In this document: in pieces, positions 23,977-33,851 of the stretch
Numbering within the stretch: the first letter of the stretch is position 1
Layout of the letters: each line of letters starts with the position of its first letter
Assembly: GCA_902776035.1 (NCBI GenBank)
Contig: CACYOO010000014.1
Coordinates: 1 to 64,000, forward strand
DNA length: 64,000 nt
Reading direction: 5' to 3'
Source of the DNA: an uncultured bacterium
GTDB taxonomy: Bacteria; Cyanobacteriota; Vampirovibrionia; Gastranaerophilales; Gastranaerophilaceae
Made by a program: the position numbers and the translations under genes
The notes under the pieces: model-generated
What the model saw: only the letters and a program-made list of their open reading frames with translations
Told to the model about the DNA's origin: nothing
Database searches by the model: none

Positions 23977-25131
23977 TTATTTTTTCAAGTTTATTTTTGA
24001 ATTTATTGCCTGTCCTGAAATATATCCGGTTGACCAACAGTTTTGTAAATTGAAACCACCGCATAATCCGTCTATATCTAATACTTCACCTGCAAAATAT
24101 AAATTATCTACCAATTTAGACATCATTGTTTTATTGTCAACTTCAGATAATTTTACTCCGCCTGATGTTACTGTTTCTCCATTTTTTCTTGTTCCCGTTA
24201 TGTTAAAGACATTGTTTTGTAAAGTCTTTATGACATCTTTTTTGATTTCAGATTTTATATTGCAACCTTCAATAGATAAATCAATATTTTTTAGTAATTC
24301 TACAGTTATTGATTTTGGTAATAATTCTGAAACGATATTCTTTAAACTTTTATGTGGATTTTTATTAAATAAATCTTGCCAATCTATGTCTTGATTTATA
24401 AAATCTATGGTTATTTTATATGGAAAATTTTCCCTTGCCATATATGAAGACAGTTCAAAAATAGCAGGGCCTGTTATACCGTCATTTGTGAATAAAATAT
24501 CTCCAATATAATTTTTTCTATTACAAGTTATTTTGCAATTACGAACAGAAACACCTTGTAAGTTTGTAAAATGAGGTGTTGTTACAAGTCCGCATAATGA
24601 CGGGCATGGCTCAATTATTGTATGTCCAAGATTTTCTATTATCTTATAATTACTTTTTCCGCCTGTTGAAATTATTACTATATTAAAAAAATATTTACTT
24701 TTATTTGTTTTTATTGAAAACCCATTTTCTATATTTTCAATACTTATAACTTCTTCATGAATAAAATTACAATGATTTATTTGTTGTAAAAATTTTTCTC
24801 TGACATCTTTTGCACTGTTTGAAACAGGAAAAATTCTGCCGTTATCTTGTGTATATGACTTAATACCAATACTTTCAAAAAAATCTAGTGTATTCTGTAT
24901 TCCAAATTTTGAAAAAACAGAGTATAAAAATTTTTCGCCCCTAGGATAATTTTTAACTAAATCTTTAATATCAAAACTGTCATGTGTAAAATTACATCTG
25001 CCGCCACCTGTTGGAAGCAAAGTCTTTAATGGTATGTTTTTATCAAATAAAGTAACATCAATATCTTTATCAATATTGATTGCTGACATGCAGCCCGCAG
25101 GACCTGCCCCGATTACAGCAACAGAAAGCAT
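23977..25131 (-). CDS. HI0933-family flavoprotein (BaiN/YhiN-like)
   Basis: A 384-residue NAD(P)/FAD-dependent oxidoreductase. The FAD-binding Rossmann motif VIGAGPAGCMSA is at the N-terminus, followed by the family signature TGGGRCNFTH. The C-terminal signatures are TSGGVKLSEVD, LYFAGEVLDIDG and CGGFNLQNCWSTG. The physiological substrate is unknown in most species; one group acts on bile acid intermediates. The start overlaps the last base of folK, so the two genes are cotranscribed. Confidence 0.88.
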   Translation of the reverse strand: MLSVAVIGAGPAGCMSAINIDKDIDVTLFDKNIPLKTLLPTGGGRCNFTHDSFDIKDLVKNYPRGEKFLYSVFSKFGIQNTLDFFESIGIKSYTQDNGRIFPVSNSAKDVREKFLQQINHCNFIHEEVISIENIENGFSIKTNKSKYFFNIVIISTGGKSNYKIIENLGHTIIEPCPSLCGLVTTPHFTNLQGVSVRNCKITCNRKNYIGDILFTNDGITGPAIFELSSYMARENFPYKITIDFINQDIDWQDLFNKNPHKSLKNIVSELLPKSITVELLKNIDLSIEGCNIKSEIKKDVIKTLQNNVFNITGTRKNGETVTSGGVKLSEVDNKTMMSKLVDNLYFAGEVLDIDGLCGGFNLQNCWSTGYISGQAINSKINLKK

Positions 25132-25631
25132 TAAACTCTTGTACCGTATAAGAAAACCATCTCTGGGTTTTCAAGTTCTTGATATAACTGCATCATTGTT
25201 TTTTTCAAAGTCGGATGCACAAAATCCGGAGCAAGTTCTAACATTGGAACAAGTGTAAATGCTCTTTCATGGAAAAATTTGTGCGGAATAATTAAATCCT
25301 CATCATTTAAGATTAAATCATCATAGAATGAAATATCTATATCAAGAGTTCTATCGCCATAATGACCTTCATTTTCTCTATCACGTCCAAGCTGGTCTTC
25401 AACTTTTTGACATGTTTTAAGCAATTGATATGGATTTAATGATGTTTTAATTTCAATCATGGCATTAACAAACCAATTTTTTGTATCTGTATGCCACGGT
25501 TCAGATTCATAAAAAGCCGATGTACGAACTAAGCTGACATCATCTAATCCGTCAAGAATGGATGTTGCCTGCTGTATATAACCTATTCTATCACCTTTGT
25601 TAGAACCTAAACTTAAGTATACTATTGCCAT
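25131..25631 (-). CDS. folK: HPPK, folate biosynthesis
   Basis: A 166-residue 2-amino-4-hydroxy-6-hydroxymethyldihydropteridine pyrophosphokinase. It has YLSLGSNKGDR at the start, the central FVNAMIEIKT, and the diagnostic GDRTLDIDISFYDD with the catalytic aspartates, followed by IPHKFFHERAFTLVP. ATG 25631 matches the family start; the in-frame TTG at 25649 adds six odd residues. No clear ribosome binding site. No other folate genes are near. Confidence 0.92.
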   Translation of the reverse strand: MAIVYLSLGSNKGDRIGYIQQATSILDGLDDVSLVRTSAFYESEPWHTDTKNWFVNAMIEIKTSLNPYQLLKTCQKVEDQLGRDRENEGHYGDRTLDIDISFYDDLILNDEDLIIPHKFFHERAFTLVPMLELAPDFVHPTLKKTMMQLYQELENPEMVFLYGTRV

Positions 25632-25716
25632 ACTTTGATTTTTAAACAAAAATTGAATTGTGTCAATAATATATTTATACTATTTAGAATATAACTGTTT
25701 TATTAATTTTGCTGTT

Positions 25717-26022
25717 TTAAAAATTTATATTGCCGTAATCTTGTTCATATTTTTCAAGTTGTTCTTGAATTTTTCTTAAAGCATGTTCAAATTTTTTCCG
25801 TTTAGTATTACTTTTTGCATTTTTAATTTTTATATTTAATAAAATAGCATTCTCATCAAGTTGTCGAATTTTTTGTTTGTATTCTTCTCTTTTTAAAAAT
25901 AACCACCCCTCGTATCCGCAATTATCAGGAATTTCTGCAAAAAAATCTTTTGGAAGGTTTCCGTTGCATTTTCCACATTTTAAACATAATTCTTTGGGTA
26001 ATTCATTTTGAAATTCATTCAT
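25717..26022 (-). CDS. Small Cys-containing coiled-coil protein
   Basis: A 101-residue protein. Its N-terminal third carries four cysteines, CLKCGKC and later DNCGYEGW, possibly a metal site. The rest is a highly charged helix (KREEYKQKIRQLDENA to EQLEKYEQDY) likely to form a coiled coil. I do not recognise a family; similarity to the Cys-rich start of YkgJ-type proteins is weak. It stands upstream of folK on the same strand. Confidence 0.6.
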   Translation of the reverse strand: MNEFQNELPKELCLKCGKCNGNLPKDFFAEIPDNCGYEGWLFLKREEYKQKIRQLDENAILLNIKIKNAKSNTKRKKFEHALRKIQEQLEKYEQDYGNINF

Positions 26023-26075
26023 AAATTAATTATATGAAAAAAATATTTAAATAGTTGTTAACATTTCTTCATATT

Positions 26076-26096
26076 TTGCCCAAAAAGGCAATTTTT
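26076..26096. terminator. Terminator-like hairpin in a divergent promoter region
   Basis: TTGCC (26076-26080) pairs with GGCAA (26087-26091) and is followed by TTTTT. It lies between divergent genes and may act on plus-strand read-through. Confidence 0.4.
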
Positions 26097-26180
26097 ACAT
26101 GGTTTTAGACTTTATATATATGTAGGTAAGGTTTAGAAATAAATCGTTAGGTAATAAAAGGTTAAGGTTTAAAAGTTAGT

Positions 26181-26981
26181 ATGCAAAACGTATCACAATA
26201 CGTACAAAGCAATAATGGAGCAGCAAAGGTAAATGTTACAGTTACAACTCCTTCAATGAGTAACAACTTTACAATGCCAAGAGTTGCAAACCCTAACATT
26301 GTATTAAACGGATGTTATCCTGCTGCATATTATATTACAACTTTTGCAACTCCTATGGTTATGAAATTAAACCAAGTTGCTTTAGCTTCTCAAATGGATA
26401 CAATTAACAGAATAAATGCTGAAGCAAATGGAGATCCGTTACCAAAAGTTAAAAATGAAAATAAAACAGTTCAAAATGGTGTAAGTGTTGAAAGACAACA
26501 ACAAGCTGTTGTTAATGAACTTCCTATCAAATCAGAAAAACCTGTTCAAAATGTAGTTAATAATGCTACATTACCTATTAAATCAGAAGTTGCAATTCCA
26601 AAAGAATTAGTTTCAGCAATGGAGCAAATTGCAAAAAATACAGCAAAACCTTCAAAACCAAAAATGGAATTGACAGACCATTATGTTAGAAATCTTGAAT
26701 CATATTTAAATTCTCAAGATAAAAAATTAAGAATGATGGCTGGTCAAGATATTATTGAAAGATTGCAAGAAGATAGCGACAGAAAAGATAATCCTGCTTT
26801 AACAGCATTAACAAACAAAATGTTGCAAGATCCATCAGCTGAAGTTAGAGGTCTTTCATTGGCAGCGTTAGCCGGAAACTTGATTACAGGTGATGAATTG
26901 ACACATCAATTATTGCAAAATATGTCAAAATCAGAAGGTCAAGAAGCTGATTATGCAAACAAAATTCTTTTAAGAATGTAA
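26181..26981 (+). CDS. Unknown protein with HEAT-like C-terminal repeats
   Basis: A 266-residue protein. The N-terminal 140 residues are Asn/Val/Pro-rich, contain the twice-repeated LPIKSE, and have no signal peptide. The last 110 residues look like HEAT repeats: LRMMAGQDIIERLQED, then PALTALTNKMLQDPSAEVRG and LSLAALAGNLI. HEAT repeats usually bind proteins. It precedes the next gene by 47 bp and may be cotranscribed with it. Lineage-specific; function unknown. Confidence 0.65.
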   Translation: MQNVSQYVQSNNGAAKVNVTVTTPSMSNNFTMPRVANPNIVLNGCYPAAYYITTFATPMVMKLNQVALASQMDTINRINAEANGDPLPKVKNENKTVQNGVSVERQQQAVVNELPIKSEKPVQNVVNNATLPIKSEVAIPKELVSAMEQIAKNTAKPSKPKMELTDHYVRNLESYLNSQDKKLRMMAGQDIIERLQEDSDRKDNPALTALTNKMLQDPSAEVRGLSLAALAGNLITGDELTHQLLQNMSKSEGQEADYANKILLRM

Positions 26982-27028
26982 TTAAATATAAAGAATAAAA
27001 GTTTTAAAGTAAAAAAGGAAAATAAAAA

Positions 27029-27568
27029 ATGCAAGTTACAACTCCTGCAGCATTACCAATTAAACCGGTAATAGATTTAAAAAATTTAAGTTCAACTCCA
27101 AAAACATCATCAGGTGTAGGTTCAAAAGTTATGACCGGTGTAGCAAAAACAGTAGGTTGTTTAGGATTGGCTGCAATAGTATATGATGCTCATAAATGGG
27201 GACAATTAAGAGCAGGAGAAGAAAGAAAAAATGCTATTGCTGATAGCGGACTTGATGCATTTTTAGATTCAAGAACATTAAATAAACCAAGTTTTATATT
27301 AAGTGAATTGCAAGATAGACGTTTCGACAGAGAAATGAAGGGCGGAATGTTTAACGGTGTTAGAAACTTCTTTAATTCTGCAAAGGGTTATATTAAAGGA
27401 TTTGCTGAATCAATAGTTTCAAATGTTATTCCTTTAGCATTAACAGCTGCAACATTATTAACAAAAGGTAAAGCTGCAAAACTTTCTGCAACGGCTCTTG
27501 CTGCTTATGGTACTGTTGAAGTTGCAAAAAATACTTTTGGTACTCAAAGAAATCATTACATAGGTTAG
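27029..27568 (+). CDS. Unknown protein with hydrophobic segments
   Basis: A 179-residue protein with a Pro/Thr/Ser-rich N-terminus (TTPAALPIKPVIDL, sharing LPIK with the upstream protein). A hydrophobic Gly/Ala segment (TVGCLGLAAIVYDA) and a longer one near the C-terminus (NVIPLALTAATLL, then LSATALAAYGTVEV) suggest membrane contact. AAAAGGAAA precedes the ATG. Likely cotranscribed with the HEAT-repeat gene; they may act together. No family recognised. Confidence 0.6.
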   Translation: MQVTTPAALPIKPVIDLKNLSSTPKTSSGVGSKVMTGVAKTVGCLGLAAIVYDAHKWGQLRAGEERKNAIADSGLDAFLDSRTLNKPSFILSELQDRRFDREMKGGMFNGVRNFFNSAKGYIKGFAESIVSNVIPLALTAATLLTKGKAAKLSATALAAYGTVEVAKNTFGTQRNHYIG

Positions 27569-27581
27569 AAATAAGCTGTAA

Positions 27582-29114
27582 TTAAGAATATTCTTCACTG
27601 AGCCGATATTGCAGGGCTTGAGTTAAGTGTGTTGAAAGTATTTTTTCTGAATTGTCCAAATCTGCAATTGTTCTTGCGAGTTTTAGTACTCTGTCATATC
27701 TTCTTCCTGACAGTTTATATTTTATTGAGGCAATTTTTAAAATTTCTTTTGATTGTTCATCTATATTGCAGAATTTTTTGATTAAATCACCGTGCAATTG
27801 AGAATTTGTTAGGATACCATAAGCTTTATAGCGTTCTTTTTGTATATTTCTTGCATTTATTACTCTTGTTCGTATTTGTTGAGAGGTTTCTGCTGTTTTA
27901 TCCGTATCTATCAGTTCTTCTGTTGTTAGTCTTGGAACATTTATTTGAATATCTATTCTATCCATAAGAGGCCCTGATATTCTTGATTTGTAACGATTTA
28001 TTTGATAATCACTGCAAGTACATTGTTTTTCAGTATCTCCTGAAAAACCGCATGGGCATGGATTCATTGCGGCTAATAGAATAAAATCTGCAGGATATTT
28101 TACAGAATGTTTAGCACGTGATATAACAACTTCTCCATCTTCAAGCGGTTGTCGCAGCACTTCAAGTACATTTCTTGGGAATTCCACAACTTCGTCTAAA
28201 AATAGAACACCTCTATGTGCAAGTGTGATTTCTCCGGGTTTAGGATTGCTTCCTCCACCTGTTATACCACTTGCAGATGCGGTATGATGTACGCTTCTAA
28301 ATGGTCTTTGCGTTATCAATGGTTTATTGTGTAATAAGCCGGCTACACTGTATATTTTTGTAAGTTCAAGTGCTTCTGACAATTCTAAAGGAGGTAGGAT
28401 TGATGCAAAACATTTTGCCATAAGCGTTTTTCCTGCTCCCGGAGAACCTGTCATTATAACGTTATGTCCTCCTGCTGCTGCTATTTCTAACGCCTTTTTA
28501 GCTTTCTTTTGACCTTTTACATTTTTAAAATCATCCGAGTATTCGTTTGTTGAATTGTTTATTAAATATTCTTCTGCGTTGGTTTTTACTATTGGAAGCG
28601 GATTTTCTGTAAAGTGATTTACAACTTCATTTAAATTTGAAGCACTATATATTGTAATATCATTAACCAGAGATGCTTCTTTTGAGTTTTCTTCAGGTAC
28701 AATAACATATTTTATTCCTGATTTTTTCAAACATAAAATATGTGATAATATTCCATTTACACCTCTTAATGTTCCGTCAAGAGATAATTCTCCAATAAAT
28801 GCCATATCTTTAATTAAATGTTCATCTATAACTTCATTTTCAACAAGTATACCTATGGCTATAGGTAAATCAAAATTTGTTCCTTCTTTTTTGATATCAG
28901 CAGGTGCAAGGTTTATAATAACTTTTTTACTATAAGGAAATGAAAGTGATGAATTTTTTATTGCAGAGCGTACTCTGTCTTTTGCTTCGTTTACAGAAGT
29001 ATCAGGTAATCCGACAATTACAATGTTCGGTAATGATGATACCAAATCAACTTCTACATCAACTTTGTATGCATCTAATCCTATTATTGAAGATGTTATT
29101 ATTTTACAAACCAT
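27582..29114 (-). CDS. comM: ComM/YifB Mg-chelatase-like AAA+ ATPase
   Basis: A 510-residue protein. The N-terminal Lon-like domain is VDVEVDLVSSLPNIVIVGLP. The AAA+ core has Walker A GSPGAGKT, Walker B VLFLDEV, and the family segment RPFRSVHHTASASGITGGGS. A CPCG-FSGDTEKQCTC cysteine cluster and a C-terminal helical domain follow. ComM is a branch-migration helicase that aids integration of foreign DNA in natural transformation. AAAAGG precedes the ATG. Confidence 0.9.
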   Translation of the reverse strand: MVCKIITSSIIGLDAYKVDVEVDLVSSLPNIVIVGLPDTSVNEAKDRVRSAIKNSSLSFPYSKKVIINLAPADIKKEGTNFDLPIAIGILVENEVIDEHLIKDMAFIGELSLDGTLRGVNGILSHILCLKKSGIKYVIVPEENSKEASLVNDITIYSASNLNEVVNHFTENPLPIVKTNAEEYLINNSTNEYSDDFKNVKGQKKAKKALEIAAAGGHNVIMTGSPGAGKTLMAKCFASILPPLELSEALELTKIYSVAGLLHNKPLITQRPFRSVHHTASASGITGGGSNPKPGEITLAHRGVLFLDEVVEFPRNVLEVLRQPLEDGEVVISRAKHSVKYPADFILLAAMNPCPCGFSGDTEKQCTCSDYQINRYKSRISGPLMDRIDIQINVPRLTTEELIDTDKTAETSQQIRTRVINARNIQKERYKAYGILTNSQLHGDLIKKFCNIDEQSKEILKIASIKYKLSGRRYDRVLKLARTIADLDNSEKILSTHLTQALQYRLSEEYS

Positions 29115-29153
29115 ATTATTTATGCCTTTTATAAAAATATACCATTAAATTTT

Positions 29154-30614
29154 TTATTTTGTTTCGTGATAATCTTTTTCGCTATTAACGTTCCATATTT
29201 TGTTCTTGTCAGTACCGTTTATATAGGAATTTACTGCATATATTGCTGTTAACATCGAATGGTCTATATTATTATATCGATGCTGTCCGTTTCTTCCTAT
29301 GCAGTAAAGGTTATCAAATTTATTAAGATAAGTTTTTATTTCATCAAATTGAGTGTATGTATCAAAGTATGCAGGGTATGCTTTTTTAACTTTTATTCTG
29401 GTGCTGTCCTCTACATAATTAGGTTCTATAATGTCGATTTTAACCATTTCGGAAATAGCAAAATTTATAAATGTATTGTCGTCCATATTCCAATATCTGT
29501 CGTTTTCATTACAAAAATATTCTACACTTATGAAAATTTTATTTTTATCTCTGACAAGATAAGGCGACCAATTATTCATAATTTGTATTCTGCCTGCTTT
29601 TACTCTTTCATCTTGAATATATATCCAGCAATCATTTGTAAGATTTCCATTCTTATCTTTAAGATTTATATTATTAAGTTCTAATCCAACTAACATATAA
29701 TCTCTGTAAGGTAGATTATTTGATATTGATAATATTTCAGAAGGAGTATTGCACATTATATTTAATAAATCTTTTATTGGCATTGATGAAAAACAAGCCG
29801 TACAATTTATATTTTCTATGTTACCATTTTTATTAACCATAACTGTTTTTATAGTATCAGAAGAATTTTCAATATTTATAACAGGACAGTTGTAATGAAT
29901 TTCACCACCAAGAGAAATTATTTTATCGGACATAAGATTCCATAATTGTCCGCAGCCGTATTTCGGGTACCAAAATTTATCAATAAGAGAAGTTTCTTTG
30001 TGAAATCCGTTTAAATGCAGGGCATTTAAAATTACATTTGAAAGTGATAAGCTTTTAATTCTTTGTTCACCCCATTCCTTTGAAATTTTATTAGGATGTC
30101 TTCCCCAAACTTTTTCTGTATAGCCCTCAAAAAACATTGAATATAATGCCTTGCCAAATCGGTTAATTATAAAATCTTCAAGAGTTAATTCTTTTCTCTT
30201 AAATAAGCTGCTCTTTATATAATCAATACCTGATTTAAATGTTTTTTTTAACCCCATATTTTTAAATGTTTTAAATGAAAGTTTTATCGGGTAATCAAAT
30301 AATTTTCTATCATATAATATTTCTGAAAATCTTTTTCTAATCAGCATTATATTTTCATTTTCATCTGTATTTTTATTTAGGGGTAAAAATTCAAGCCATA
30401 ATTCTTTTATATCATTATTTTTAGAAAAAAGCCGATGTCCGCCTAAGTCTATACCATTTCCTTTGTAAAAAAGTGTTTTAGCTATTCCTCCGGGTTCTCT
30501 ATCTGTTTCGAAAATAATTGGTTTTATATCATTTGTTTCTGTTAATAATTTATATGCTGCCGTAAGTCCTGCAGGGCCTGCTCCTATAATAACAACAATT
30601 TTATTTCTTGACAT
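29154..30614 (-). CDS. FAD-dependent amine-oxidase-like protein
   Basis: A 486-residue flavoprotein with the FAD-binding [17 protein letters not shown] (about 8-24), [10 protein letters not shown] and [12 protein letters not shown]. It belongs to the amine oxidase / UDP-galactopyranose mutase-like group often annotated as protoporphyrinogen-oxidase-like and found near surface polysaccharide genes. The substrate cannot be told from sequence. It stands alone between comM and the transglycosylase gene, with no sugar genes nearby. Confidence 0.75.
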   Translation of the reverse strand: MSRNKIVVIIGAGPAGLTAAYKLLTETNDIKPIIFETDREPGGIAKTLFYKGNGIDLGGHRLFSKNNDIKELWLEFLPLNKNTDENENIMLIRKRFSEILYDRKLFDYPIKLSFKTFKNMGLKKTFKSGIDYIKSSLFKRKELTLEDFIINRFGKALYSMFFEGYTEKVWGRHPNKISKEWGEQRIKSLSLSNVILNALHLNGFHKETSLIDKFWYPKYGCGQLWNLMSDKIISLGGEIHYNCPVINIENSSDTIKTVMVNKNGNIENINCTACFSSMPIKDLLNIMCNTPSEILSISNNLPYRDYMLVGLELNNINLKDKNGNLTNDCWIYIQDERVKAGRIQIMNNWSPYLVRDKNKIFISVEYFCNENDRYWNMDDNTFINFAISEMVKIDIIEPNYVEDSTRIKVKKAYPAYFDTYTQFDEIKTYLNKFDNLYCIGRNGQHRYNNIDHSMLTAIYAVNSYINGTDKNKIWNVNSEKDYHETK

Positions 30615-30681
30615 TTTTCCTCACTTGACAATTATATAAAAAACATTATAAATCAAATAGATGATATTTACTCAATTAACT

Positions 30682-30708
30682 TAAAAATTTTTCAAGTTTA
30701 AACGATAA
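30682..30708 (+). promoter_or_regulatory. Sigma-28-like promoter (copy 4)
   Basis: TAAAAATT (30682-30689, 6/8), 11 bp, AACGATAA (30701-30708, 6/8), 21 bp before the transglycosylase ATG, which leaves a short leader with the ribosome binding site AGAGGGAG. Confidence 0.4.
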
Positions 30709-30729
30709 TAGTAATAAGAGGGAGCTAAA

Positions 30730-31494
30730 ATGTTTTCACCGATGATACAAAATTTAATATCGTCAAGCGGTCAGCAATCAGCTATGGCAAGAGCTATTCA
30801 GCTTAATAATTATATAAATGCTCCTATGCAAGTACCACATGTCGGTAATGCAACAAAAACAGAGGGTAAATCATTTTCAGAGGTCTTAAAAAATTCTTCT
30901 GCTCAACAAACTTCAAAAATAAGTTTTGGAGGTATTTTAAATAATACTTCAACATCTAAAGTTCAAGGTGAAATTTTAACAGATAAAAATAAAGTTGGAA
31001 AGTTTGGTGCATTAACAGGACTTGGCAATATAAGCAAACTTACGGCAACAAATCCTATAAACGCTATATCAGATATAAACAGTAATATAGAAATTTCTGA
31101 TGTTGCAAGCAATGCTCCAAAATCACAGATTATTGCAATGATAGATAAAGTTGCAAAAAAACATGGTGTCGATGAAAAGTTAGTCAGAGCCGTTGTAAGA
31201 CAAGAGTCCGGTTTTAATCCTAATGCAACATCTCATTGTGGAGCTATGGGTTTAATGCAATTAATGCCTGCGACAGCTAAAGGTTTAGGTGTTACAGATC
31301 CTTACAATCCTGTACAAAATGTAGAGGGCGGGGTTAAATATTTAAAAAATTTGTTAAATAAATACAATGGTAATGTAATATTGGCTCTTGCTGCATACAA
31401 TGCCGGCTCAGGTGCGGTTGCAAAATATGACGGTGTTCCTCCATACAAGGAAACTCAAAATTACGTAAAATCAATAATGGCGAATTATCTATGA
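30730..31494 (+). CDS. Lytic transglycosylase (SLT domain, GH23)
   Basis: A 254-residue protein. The C-terminal 120 residues form a Slt70-type lytic transglycosylase with catalytic E159 in VRAVVRQESGFNPNA, then GAMGLMQLMPATA and LALAAYNAGSGAV. It cleaves the glycan strand of peptidoglycan. The N-terminal 130 residues are low in complexity and lack a signal peptide; the segment SFSEVLKN resembles N-termini of flagellar basal-body or hook-length proteins. A sigma-28-like promoter fits a motility or secretion link, though no flagellar genes are in the window. Confidence 0.85.
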   Translation: MFSPMIQNLISSSGQQSAMARAIQLNNYINAPMQVPHVGNATKTEGKSFSEVLKNSSAQQTSKISFGGILNNTSTSKVQGEILTDKNKVGKFGALTGLGNISKLTATNPINAISDINSNIEISDVASNAPKSQIIAMIDKVAKKHGVDEKLVRAVVRQESGFNPNATSHCGAMGLMQLMPATAKGLGVTDPYNPVQNVEGGVKYLKNLLNKYNGNVILALAAYNAGSGAVAKYDGVPPYKETQNYVKSIMANYL

Positions 31495-31700
31495 TGTGTT
31501 TTTATAATTTAGTATTGAATTTTATAAATTCAAAATTAAAAAAATTTTGTACAATTAAATAAAAAATTTATACACTATTTGTTTTTGAGAAATAGTTACT
31601 TTGTATAGTATATTTGAATAAAATATTATATTAAAGTATCTTTTTCTAAAGAATTTTTTATGATAAAATTCAAAATGTAGTTATAAGGGGTATAATAAGT

Positions 31701-32174
31701 ATGAAAAAATCTTTAATTTTGTTATTTTCTATTTTTGTTTTTATGCCGTATGTTTATGCAAATGATATAGAAACAGTAAAAACACTTTTTAATAACTATG
31801 TATCAGGTGCAAATTCATACAGTTCATCAATAGTTGGTTTTTATTCACCAAATGCTAAAATAATAAGACAGGTAGTTAAGCCGGATGGACAGTTAGTTAA
31901 TGCTACAACTAACATGAAAACTTATTCATATCAAATGAAAATAAGTCAAAATGTAGCAAAAGCAAGAGGGTATAAAAATTATTACTCGAATATTGTTGTA
32001 ACTAAAGTTCCTAATGGAGTTAAGGTATCAGCTTTAAGGCAACCTACCGGAGAAAATTATCATTTAAAAACCTATCAAATATGGCAAAAACAACAAAATG
32101 GAAATTGGGTTATAATTGAAGAATTAATGCAAACAAAAGAACAAATATTTTTACGATATGCAGATAATAAATAA
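31701..32174 (+). CDS. Exported NTF2-like protein
   Basis: A 157-residue protein with a signal peptide (MKKSLILLFSIFVF, cleavage likely after YVYA). The mature part resembles an NTF2-like / SnoaL fold: FNNYVSGANSYSSSIVGFYS, then VSALRQ and TYQIWQKQQNGNWVIIEE. It is probably periplasmic with unknown ligand. It precedes aroC by 11 bp and may share its transcript, although a functional link is not obvious. TAAGGGG lies upstream of the ATG. Confidence 0.7.
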   Translation: MKKSLILLFSIFVFMPYVYANDIETVKTLFNNYVSGANSYSSSIVGFYSPNAKIIRQVVKPDGQLVNATTNMKTYSYQMKISQNVAKARGYKNYYSNIVVTKVPNGVKVSALRQPTGENYHLKTYQIWQKQQNGNWVIIEELMQTKEQIFLRYADNK

Positions 32175-32185
32175 AAAAGGATACA

Positions 32186-33349
32186 ATGAAAAATTTTAGA
32201 GTTTTAACATCGGGCGAAAGTCATGGAAAATGCCTTGATGCAATCATAGAGGGAATTCCATCAGGAATAAAAATAGATATAGAATTTATAAACAGTGAAT
32301 TAAAACGCCGTCAATCCGGATATGGCAGAGGCGGCAGAATGAAAATAGAATCGGACAAATGTGAAATAAAGTCAGGTGTAAGATTGGGCTTGACAACAGG
32401 TGCACCTATCTGTCTTGAAATAAAGAATAAGGATTACGAAAATTGGAAAGTTCCTATGAGTATAGAGGAAGTCAATTTAAAAAACAGAGAAATCCTTAAA
32501 CTTGTAGCAGATAAATCTTTTACTAAAGTACGTCCCGGTCATGCAGATTTTGCAGGTGCAATGAAATACAAGTTAGAGGACTTAAGAGATGTCTTGGAAC
32601 GTTCGAGTGCAAGACAAACCGCAATAGAAGTTGCAGTAGGTGCAGTTGCAAAACAAATATTAAAAGAGTTTTTTATTTTAGGGTTTTCACATGTTATACA
32701 AATAGGAAAGGTAAAGGCAGAAGTTTTACCTCAAAGTTATACTTTGATTAAAGAAGCTGCGGAACGTTCAGAATTAAGATGTGCCGATGAAGTTGCAACG
32801 GAAATGATGAAAGAAGAAATTGATAGTGCAAGAGAAGCAGGAGATACTGTAGGCGGAAAATTTGAAGTTATTTTTGGAAATATTCCTGTTGGTTTGGGTT
32901 CTTTTGTACAGTGGGACAGAAAGCTTGACGGAAAAATAGCTCAAGCAGTAATGAGTATTCCTGCTGTAAAATCTGTTGAAATAGGTGCTGGAAATATGTC
33001 CGCAGAGCTTTTAGGAAGTAAAATGCATGATGAAATTTTTATTGCCGATAAAAAGGTATATCGCAAAACTAATAATGCAGGCGGAATAGAAGGTGGTATG
33101 TCAAATGGTGAAGCTATAATTGTTAAAGCGACAATGAAACCTATACCGACAATGAGATTACCTTTGAGAACAATTGATATATATAAAAAGGAAGCAGCTA
33201 CAGCTCATTTTGAACGTTCAGATACCTGTGCCGTTCCGGCATGTGCTGTTGTTGCTGAAGCAAGAATTGCATGGGTTTTAGTAGATGAATTACTTGAAAA
33301 ATTTGGTGGAGATTCATTGAAAGAGATAAAAAGTAATTATGAAAAATAA
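32186..33349 (+). CDS. aroC: Chorismate synthase
   Basis: A 387-residue enzyme for the last common step of aromatic amino acid synthesis (EPSP to chorismate, FMN-dependent). Signatures are TSGESHGKCLDAIIEGIPSG at the start, RRQSGYGRGGRMKIE, RPGHADFAGAMKY, ERSSARQTA, and the C-terminal AHFERSDTCAVPACAVVAE. It is first of three aro genes and overlaps aroK by 11 bp. Confidence 0.95.
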   Translation: MKNFRVLTSGESHGKCLDAIIEGIPSGIKIDIEFINSELKRRQSGYGRGGRMKIESDKCEIKSGVRLGLTTGAPICLEIKNKDYENWKVPMSIEEVNLKNREILKLVADKSFTKVRPGHADFAGAMKYKLEDLRDVLERSSARQTAIEVAVGAVAKQILKEFFILGFSHVIQIGKVKAEVLPQSYTLIKEAAERSELRCADEVATEMMKEEIDSAREAGDTVGGKFEVIFGNIPVGLGSFVQWDRKLDGKIAQAVMSIPAVKSVEIGAGNMSAELLGSKMHDEIFIADKKVYRKTNNAGGIEGGMSNGEAIIVKATMKPIPTMRLPLRTIDIYKKEAATAHFERSDTCAVPACAVVAEARIAWVLVDELLEKFGGDSLKEIKSNYEK

Positions 33350-33851
33350 TATTATTCTAACCGGTATGATGGGTGCTGGAAAAACAGTAATAGGTAAATT
33401 ATTAAAAGAAAATATTCCTGATTTTAATTTTATAGATACTGATGAATTAATAGAAACAAATTGTCAAATGTCAATTTCTGAAATCTTTAAACAAAAAGGT
33501 GAAAAATATTTTAGACAGCTTGAACAAGATGTAATATCAGAAATATGTGAAAAAGATAAACAAATAATTTCTCTTGGTGGTGGTGTTTTTGAAAATGAAA
33601 ATAACCGAAAAGTATTAAACGAAAATGGAATGACAATATACTTAAAAGCAACACCTGAAACGATATATGAAAGAATAAAACATGAAACACAACGACCACT
33701 TTTACAAGATGGATTTGGAAAACAGAGAATAGAAGAAATTTTGAAAAAAAGAGAGGAAAATTACTCTAAAGCGTTGTTAACAATTGACACTAACGGAAGA
33801 ACACCTTATAATATCGTTAAGGAAATTTTGGAAAAGATAAATTATGTCTGA
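33339..33851 (+). CDS. aroK: Shikimate kinase
   Basis: A 170-residue P-loop kinase that phosphorylates shikimate. It has Walker A GMMGAGKT, FIDTDELIE with the shikimate-binding aspartate, the motif FRQLEQDVI, and ISLGGGVF. The lid contains RPLL. It overlaps aroC (11 bp) and aroB (8 bp), so the three genes are translationally coupled. Confidence 0.94.
   Translation: MKNNIILTGMMGAGKTVIGKLLKENIPDFNFIDTDELIETNCQMSISEIFKQKGEKYFRQLEQDVISEICEKDKQIISLGGGVFENENNRKVLNENGMTIYLKATPETIYERIKHETQRPLLQDGFGKQRIEEILKKREENYSKALLTIDTNGRTPYNIVKEILEKINYV

Noticed and set aside
26100-26180. Sigma-28-like promoter before the HEAT-repeat gene
   Set aside because: The best -10 match (ATCGTTAG) has only 4 of 8 consensus bases; a sigma-70 type TTTACA/TATATG fits better.
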